Shown here: piece by piece, positions 56,895-64,000 of the stretch
Layout: each line of letters starts with the position of its first letter
Position numbering within the stretch: position 1 is the stretch's first letter
Position numbers and translations under genes: made by a program
The notes under the pieces: model-generated
What the model was told of the DNA's origin: nothing
Database searches by the model: none
What the model saw: the letters and a program-made list of their open reading frames with translations, nothing else
NCBI RefSeq assembly: GCF_030445035.2
Contig: NC_080694.1
Location: forward strand, 73,795,147 to 73,859,146
Origin: Dasypus novemcinctus
Lineage: Eukaryota > Chordata > Mammalia > Cingulata > Dasypodidae
Reading direction: 5' to 3'
DNA: 64,000 nucleotides

Positions 56895-57313
56895 TTCTGA
56901 AAGATTGATTGATCGATTGATTGCTTTCCTACCTTCCCCTCCTCCCGCCCTGCTGTTTTTGCTGTCTATGTTGTCTTCTCTTCTCATTTCCTCTCCTCTA
57001 GGATTCACTAGAATTTGATCCTGGGGGCCTCTGATGTGGAGAGAGGTTTCCTGTCAATTGTGCCTCCTCAGTTCCTGGTCTCTGCTGTGCTTCACCTTGA
57101 CTCTCCCCTTGTCTCTCTTATGATGCGTCATCATTTTGCTGCGGGACTCACTTGTGGGGGACACTGGCTCCCCATGCAGGCACTCGCATGGGCACTGGCT
57201 TGCTGCATGGGCACGCTTTCTCTTCTTCTTCACCAGGAGTCCCCAGGGATCAAACCTGAATCTTCCCCTATGGCAAGTGGAAGCTCTATCACTTGAACCA
57301 CTTCCACTTCCCT
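56895..57313 (-). mobile_element. DAS-type SINE, inverted
   Basis: (TTGA)n tail at 56905-56922, tgttgtcttctcttctcatt, gcatgggcactggcttgctg, box B as GGGATCAAACCTG at 57245 and the end accacttccacttccc. Same subfamily as 49.2 kb. Confidence 0.8.
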
Positions 57314-57424
57314 TAAAAGCCTGTTTATTTCATTTTCAGCACAACAGTACAAAGGCATCTATATAATGATTTAGTAATTATAATTATTTGTTAATTCTTC
57401 ATCCTCAGTTACCATGGAAAACTG

Positions 57425-58085
57425 CTTTAGTTTCCTAAATATCCTGCTGGCTTAAATCATGGGAATTTACTAGCTCACAGTTTGGGGCTAAGCGAAAGCC
57501 TGAATCGGGACGTCATCAGGTTGATGCTTTCTTCCTGCAGCCTGGTGCTCTGGGCTGGCTGCAGTGGTCCCTGGTGCTGGCTCCTGTCACATGGCAGTGC
57601 ACATGGTGGCCTCTCCTGGCCTCTCCTGCTTGTTTTAGTTTACTAGGCTGCTGAAATGCAATATACCAGAAGCAGGTTGGCTTTTAAACAGGGATTTGTT
57701 AACTTGAAGCTTATAGTTGTGAGGCTGTGAGCATGTTCTGAGCCAAGGCATCAACAGGCAATGCTCTTTTCCTGAAGCCAGCTGCCAGTGACCCAGGCTC
57801 CTCTGTCATCAGGCAGGAAATGTGGAGGCATCTGCTGGTCTCCTCCTTCTCCTCGGGCTTCTGTGGATTTCAGGTTCTGGCTGCCCCCTCTGTGGCTTTC
57901 TCGCTATCTAAATTTCACTCTGCTTATAAAGGATTTCAGTAAGAGGATTAAGACCCATCCTGGGCCACACTGTAACTGACGTAGCCTCATCAAAAGGTCC
58001 TACTTATAGTGGGTTCACATCACAGGAGTGGATTAAATTTAAGAACATGTTTTTCTGGGATACATACAGCTCCAAACCACCACAA
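57425..58085 (-). mobile_element. MaLR-like LTR fossils, inverted (one and a partial)
   Basis: Two similar openings, ctgctttagtttcctaaata at 57422 and ttgttttagtttactaggct at 57632, suggest two copies. The second ends acatacagctccaaaccacc, aca at about 58084. Confidence 0.5.
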
Positions 58086-58099
58086 ATACTATCAAGACA

Positions 58100-59560
58100 T
58101 ATATATCTATTAAATTACTATGGATATTTTCAACCCTCACAAAAATAGAGTATCATGGACTACCATGTATGTGTTACTTTATTTCAGCAGTTATCAACAT
58201 TTTACTATGTTTCATTTATTTTTCCTCCCTGCATTTTTTTAAAAAAACTAGAATATTTCAAAGCAAATCCCAGGCTAATATCATTTCACCTGTAAATATT
58301 TCCATATGCCCTTCTAACAGACAGGTACTATATATGCTTATATAACCAAAATATCCGGGAAGCAAATTTGGCTCAACGGATAGAGTGTCTGCCTACCACA
58401 TGGGAGGTCCAGGGTTCAAACCCAGGGCCTTCTGACCCGTGTGGTGAGCTGGCCCACATGCAGTGCTGATGCACGCAAGGAGTGCTGTGCCATGCAGGGG
58501 TGACCTCTGCATAGGAGAGCCCCAAGCACAAGGAGTGCACCCCTGTAAGGAGAGCCGCCCAGTACAAAAAAAGTACAGCTTGCCCAGGGTGGCGCTGCAC
58601 ACATGGAGAGCTGATGCAGTAAGAATATACAACAAAAAGACACAGATTGCCAGTGCCACTGACAAGAATACAAGCAGGCACAGAACACATGGTGAATGGA
58701 CACAGAGAGCAGACAACTGGGGGTGGGAGGTGGGGAAGGGGAGAGAAATAAAAAAAAAAAATCTAAAAAAAACCACAAAAAACAAAATATCATTCTTACA
58801 CCAAACAAAATTTATTCATATAATTATTCAATAATTTTATATCATTTTGTACTTAGTTTATATTCAAATTCCCTGATTTTCTTAAAGATATCTTTTTATA
58901 GTTTTCTTGTTTGATGATCCAAATAAGGTGTACACTATTAAGAAAAAGAAATATCTCAAACTTAGAAATTGGCAAAATGATGTGTGTCCTTTCTGTGTGA
59001 AATTGGAACATTTTCTAACAGGCCTACCCAAGAATAAACTAATTCCCTAGGGATATGTTCCTTTTTTAAAAATTTCTATTTTAGGTTACTTTATAACTCT
59101 TTAAGGGTAGTTGTTAACAGGTAGAAAATGGGTATGGATGTTCAGTAGAGATATAAAAGATCTATGCCCAGTGCCCATGCATATTTGGTCTCTTGAATTC
59201 TCTTCAAACTAGTCCACTTTGACTGATCCCCCTGTTAATCCCCTTTGAAACATGCTTACTTTTCATTTGTATGAAGTCTTGATTTTAACTTTTTGAAAAT
59301 TACACTTTGACAACACAATGCATTTTATTATTATGTCTCTTAATTCTCTTGTTATCTATAGCAATCTGCTCTCCCCTTTTCTTTCATGCAATTAATTTGT
59401 TAGAGAAACCAGTTCATCCATCCAGTAGAATATTCTACATTATGAAGTTGGCTGGTTGCTTCCTCATGCTGTCAATTAACTTGTTCCTCTATCCCCTTTA
59501 TTTCTTGTAGTCAGAACTAGAAGCTTTACAAGATCCAGGTTCAAATTAATTTTATTTTTT
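58100..59560 (-). mobile_element. Old L1 3' UTR, inverted, with a DAS SINE insertion
   Basis: 58100-58340 (gaatatttcaaagcaaatcc) and 58800-59560 (atgtctcttaattctcttgt) belong to one old L1 3' UTR type. Related pieces recur at 59560-59680 (cccattttaaccactttcag) and 60300-60490. Confidence 0.5.
58356..58780 (+). mobile_element. DAS-type SINE
   Basis: Head gggaagcaaatttggctcaa, box B GGTTCAAACCC at 58412, body cagtgctgatgcacgcaagg and tail aaataaaaaaaaaaaatc. Confidence 0.9.
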
Positions 59561-59789
59561 TAAATTGTGTTCATATATATACTACCTAAAATTTCCCATT
59601 TTAACCACTTTCAGGTATATAATTCAGTGTTATATTCACAGTGTTGTGCTACCACCAACACCACAATCATGATCATAACAGCTTTTTGGGGTTTTGTGAG
59701 TCCTAGTGAATCACTGAAACTGAGCCTAGTTTTAGGGACTCCAACACATGCATTAATTTAGCAGCCCTTTTCTAAATAGCAATTTCTAT

Positions 59790-60110
59790 ATCATTTAAGA
59801 TGGGCTAGGTAATGCTGTACTATCAACCTCAAATTTCAGTGGCTAAAGCAATAAAGGTGTTTTTCTCACTCATATTTCACTGCAGATTAGCTGGGTCTTT
59901 ATGCCTTGTAGTTAGTCAGGATCCAGGCTGACAGAGTAGCTAAATCTCTGGGGTGTTGTTGGTCATTATGGCAAAGGGACCAAAGAAAGTGGCTCTTAAG
60001 CTTCTGCCCAGAAGCAGTGTGTGCCATGTTTGCTCACATTTCACTGCCCATAAAAACTACCTGGCCACACTTAACTTCAAAGGGGCAGTGGAAAGCCAGA
60101 AATAGTTTAA
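59790..60110. repeat. Old interspersed repeat, class unresolved
   Basis: It reads atgggctaggtaatgctgta, tttcagtggctaaagcaata and cactgcagattagctgggtc, a pattern found in several old mammalian repeats. I cannot name the family. Confidence 0.4.
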
Positions 60111-60529
60111 AAATAATACTGATGGCCACAGTCATCATTAACATGTATTCTGATTAGTAGCCTTTAATCTACTACAACCTCTCTTAAATATTTCTATAGA
60201 GTCTGTCAGGAACTTTAACTTTAGATAGAGCCCAATTTTTCAGAAATTTTATTTCTTAGTTTAGGGTAAGTTATGGCATAGGGACCCACCACATACAGGT
60301 TTCATTATGAAAAATTTGAAACATGGACAAAAAGAAAATAATAAAATAAAGTCCCATGTACTCCTATCCCATGTTCAACTATTATCAGCTCTTGGCCAAT
60401 CTTCTTTCATCCATAAACTCATTCCCTCTACCTCCTCTCTCTACCATCACACGCAATTATTTTGAAGCAAACCCAGACATGATATTTCCCCTATAAATGT
60501 TTTAGTGAGTATTATCTATATCCTGTTCT

Positions 60530-61165
60530 ATACTATGGGTGGCAGTTTGGTATTGTTTGTGAGTTCCAAAAATAAATATTGGATTGTGTTTGTAAACTGG
60601 TCTGTTCCTCTGGGCATTTTAGATTGCATTAGATTCATAGCTTTCACTTTTATTTTATTAAATCAAGATTACTGCTTTTATTTGACCATGTCATTAGGGT
60701 GCACAGGGTTGAATCCCCACCCCTTAGTGGGATAAAACAGACTCTCACATGGAAGTAAATACACAGGAGAAGAACACAGAGGAGTTGAGACAGCTCCATA
60801 GACACAGCAGAGGCCCTGGGAGGAGAGAGGAGCCTCATAGCCTACAGCTACAGCTGAGCCTGGGGATTAACAAGCCCCAGGGACAGAGACAAACCCTATC
60901 CCAGCCCACAGCTGAGATCAGAAGAAGCTGGGGCCACAGAGCCTTAAGAGGAAGAGGAAGACTGAGCCCTCACAAACATTACCTGCCATCTTGCTCAACA
61001 CAAGGCAAATGACTTTGTGTGAAAAAGTACAACTTATGGTACCTTGAGATGGACTCTTTAGGGCCTGGTAACTGTAAGCTTCTAACCAAAATAAATACCC
61101 TTTATAAAACCCTACAGATTTCTGCTACTTTGTATTAGGACCCCTTTGGCTGACTAAAACAATGT
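60530..61165 (+). mobile_element. MaLR-like LTR fossil, near full length
   Basis: It opens tgggtggcagtttggtattg, continues ggattgtgtttgtaaactgg and ataaatacccttttataaaac-type sequence, and ends cccctttggctgactaaaac. Parts recur at 13.44-13.71 and 28.86 kb. Confidence 0.6.
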
Positions 61166-61169
61166 GCAC

Positions 61170-62440
61170 TTGCTATAAATAGTATTTCTTAATTTGATTT
61201 CATTCTCTTCCAATTAGTAATGCTTTTCCTAAATGTATGGATTTATTCTATGCCATATCCTCTTGCTTCCTACATACATATTTGTTTTTAATCCCATCTT
61301 AATTGGCCTGTGATTCCCATAGCACCAACTCCAACCTCCCTTATATTCATTAGAACAAGATTTCTCAACATTCCTTATTTCTACCCACTAGATATTATTT
61401 CAGTCCCCCACTACTGTGATGACAAAAAAATGTCTCTAGACATAGTCAAATGTCCCCTGGGTTTTCAAACATTGCATTAGAGGCTTCTGTGAGGGTCTGA
61501 CTTGGCCTCAAAGATAATGGAAAATAATCTTAGTAGTTGTGAGGGTACAAAAGACTTTTGCATGGGAAACTGTAGTCTGTAAACCAGCCCACTTTATCAC
61601 TTCAGCCCCTTCCTCTCTACCTGGCACCCATGATCTGTTATTTTCTCCCACTTCTCTTCCTTCCGTACCTTAATAAAGTACTGGCCTAACTAACCTGATG
61701 TGCTCTTGAGATTCATTTCTGCTGCATAGTCAAGAACCTAGACAAAATCTGGCTACAATTCTACCTGCCTAGGGGTTGACCCACTGGCCTGTGACCTTTC
61801 CAAAAGGGACAGAGAGTCATGACATTTTGTAAGGACAAGAGCAAGTGAGTGGGGAATATGGGGGAGAATTGAGGACAATGAGGGTGCCCAGGGTAAAATC
61901 CCCAGTGGGGCCTGGAGCTTGAGGCCCAGTGCTGGGTTGCCAGGCAACCAGAGGGCTCCCTCCCTTGACCTGCAGGGCTCAGAGAGTGCTGGGCGCCATC
62001 TTGGTGGCTGGTGTAGGCCAGGGGTTCTTCACTGACCCCTTACTAAGTCCACACTACACTGTGTACTATTTAAGAATGTACCACACCTGCACCAACACGG
62101 CCCCACAAGAATAATGTTTATTATTCCAGTTCAAGCTCATAGACCCATGTTAAGAACCCCTGGAAAAGACTGCATTGTCCACTTTGCCCTCACTGTGACA
62201 TGGGACAACCAGCACCCATGCATCATGTCTCGAGGGATTGTTGAGCGTCTCCATATGACACAAATGGGAATTACTGCCAAAGCGTGTGTGGCCCATGGCT
62301 TCTCCTGGCCCCGGGCCTTCCCTAACAGTGGACCCTTGGCTGCCAGGCAGGCCTTACACAGGGCCAGGTGGTGCCCAGGGCAGAGGGCAGGTGGATGAGA
62401 GGAATGGGACAGTGATGCAGGGCTCCAGGGAAGCGCGGGA
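61170..62440. other. Mostly unassigned sequence
   Basis: 61600-61720 (ccttaataaagtactggcct) may be the end of an LTR fossil. Otherwise no frame or repeat recognised. Confidence 0.35.
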
Positions 62441-63365
62441 TGGCATTAAATCCAAACGCTGACTGAGTTCTCAGTGTGAGAATAATAGCACATTCTATTG
62501 GGTGCTTTGCTTTCCAAAGGCTTTTCCTTTATTAATCTGGCCTCGTGGGGTGACCTCTGCAGCCCATACAATGTGGGGATTATTGCTGTGCCCCTTTAAG
62601 GGGGGGTGGGCTGGTGTTGGGGATGGCAAGGCAGACAAAGGCTAAATGATGCCCTAAACAGCTCCAGTCACCCCCAAGGGTTTCTGCGAAGATCCTGAGG
62701 TGCCTTATACAAATCCACTGCTGTGTTAGCTTCCAGCAGCTCTGGTTACAACCCCGGAGGCCAGGCTGAGAGCTTTTGCCTTGAGACAAAAACATGTGAT
62801 ACTTGATGAAAAAAGTCATGTCGGAGCTCAGTTGGAGTTTACGCACTTTATTCGGGGCACCAAGTTTCCTGCAGTGAGGAAGCCTTGCCTTGCCACAGCA
62901 GAGCAGCTTCAGGTGGGAGCCTGTGTGCAGTTTAGTGATGGAAGGAAGGCAGTTGCTGGGTTTGGTTCTTTGGAGCAGGGTCTGTAGGCCTTTCAGGGGA
63001 TTAAGTGTAGGGGAACATCTGCCCCTTTCCAAGTTCAGCACCAGTCCAGGGTTCACCATTCAGCAAGACAAGCACTTGTTCTGGGAAGTCCCCCCAGGTG
63101 CCATGCCCTCCCTCTTTCACAGCACTCTCCACTTCAGTCAAATATTTTTGTAATTCTCTTTATCTGGTGTTCAATTTAAATCTGAAGTTTGAGAGAAAAA
63201 AAGTGGTAAGAGAGAGCCAGGTCAGATCCTGGCCACTCTTAGTGTCAGTCTGAATTCTCACACTTCTGAAATTCTCTTGTAATAATTCATTTCTCATTGA
63301 TAAATGGAAATAATGCCTGTCTCTCAGGGATGTTGGGAGTATGACAGGAGATAGAGAATATTGCT
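62440..63365. other. Single-copy-like sequence with an unrecognised 68-codon open stretch
   Basis: 62440-62600 has faint MIR character. The + strand at 62781-62984 is open (HVILDEKSHVGAQLEFTHFI, RGTKFPAVRKPCLATAEQLQ). On the other strand CCGAATAAAG at about 62852 could be a polyadenylation signal. Neither was matched to a known gene. Confidence 0.3.
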
Positions 63366-63368
63366 GGT

Positions 63369-64000
63369 GTGAGGTTGGAATGATAGGTGAATTTACTAAC
63401 CATCTTGATTTGCTTGAACTTCCATTTTATCCAGGGAATTGTAAAGAAGAAAGAAGTTAACTGAAGCAGGCTCACCAATAGTCCTCCGTGGTGCTGATAA
63501 AAACCCTGCCCAGCCTGGGATGAAGAACTGAAATAAAAACTTCAAGCTGGGGAGTGGATGTGGTTCAAGCAGTTGGGAGCCTGCCTCCCACATGGGAGGT
63601 CCCAGGTTTGGTTCTTGGTGCCTCCTAAAGAGATGATATCATGCAATGAGCAGATGCAATGAGCAGATGCAACAGGCAGATGCAACAAGTGCAGAGCAGA
63701 TGTGCCTCAAGCAGCTGGGCACCCATATCCACATGGGAGGTCCTGGGTTCAATTCCCAGTGCCTCTTAAAGAAAATGAAATAATGAGCAGAGACAGGAGG
63801 GAACCAGTGGTAGGGGGAATTCCAGATGACACCAGCAAATTCTGCTGACATTCACCAAATCTCCACCATCTTACATCAACAAAAGGCCAAAATTACCAAA
63901 GTCCATAATCTAACATCAGCATCCTGGTTGCTAATTAACAACCTGGGACATCCTGCCTGAATCCTACCCCACCCCCACCCCATAATTCACATACCCATCG
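63369..64000 (+). mobile_element. LTR fossil with a DAS SINE inserted, running off the right edge
   Basis: 63369-63535 (gttggaatgataggtgaatt, ccattttatccagggaattg) and 63790-64000 (taacatcagcatcctggttg, ctaattaacaacctggg) match the copy at 55.1 and 56.2 kb. Confidence 0.5.
63547..63780 (+). mobile_element. DAS-type SINE head, tandem double
   Basis: Two tRNA-like heads in a row: ggggagtggatgtggttcaa with box B GGTTTGGTTC, then gcagatgtgcctcaagcagc with box B GGTTCAATTCC. gcaatgagcagat is repeated between them. Confidence 0.85.

Overview
The window looks like xenarthran, most likely nine-banded armadillo (Dasypus), nuclear DNA. It is dense with tRNA-derived DAS-type SINEs, carries long L1 copies and fossil LTRs, and has spliced host-gene remnants. 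No intact protein-coding gene was found. Almost every long open reading frame is a by-product of tandem repeats or CpG islands.

Left part (1-22 kb). A minisatellite of about 90 units, each near 40 bp, fills 1-3715 and runs off the left edge. It ends inside a TRIM15-like coiled-coil exon on the + strand (to 3827), and a possible 21-23 nt exon follows. On the opposite strand, 13.8-21.4 kb holds an unprocessed TRIM26-like gene with seven recognisable coding exons. The two point towards each other, which is the arrangement of TRIM15 and TRIM26 in the mammalian MHC class I region. This is therefore probably that locus or a duplicate of it, with both genes decayed. The minisatellite unit is itself a piece of the TRIM coiled-coil exon, and each unit contains a close match to the CTCF core motif in one orientation. 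Between the two genes lie a CCAAT-rich CpG island, an RPL17 processed pseudogene, L1 fragments, SINEs and LTR fossils.

Middle part (22-39 kb). This holds several xenarthran L1 pieces: an ORF1 region, an ORF2 C-terminal end with a long 3' UTR, and extra 3' UTR copies on both strands. It also holds a 41-bp minisatellite embedded in degenerate coiled-coil-like sequence on the - strand, and a small CpG-rich patch.

Right part (39-64 kb). Two CpG islands (39.6-41.6 kb, interrupted by a solo LTR, and 50.5-51.36 kb) may be promoters. A family of solo LTRs occurs at 38.8, 40.2, 51.4 and 52.4 kb, three of them with perfect 4-bp target duplications. The rest is mainly old L1, MIR/L2, DAS SINEs and MaLR-like LTR fossils, with some unassigned single-copy DNA.

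Family assignments rest on motifs and protein sequences recalled from memory. No database search was run, and repeat boundaries are approximate unless a target duplication is quoted.
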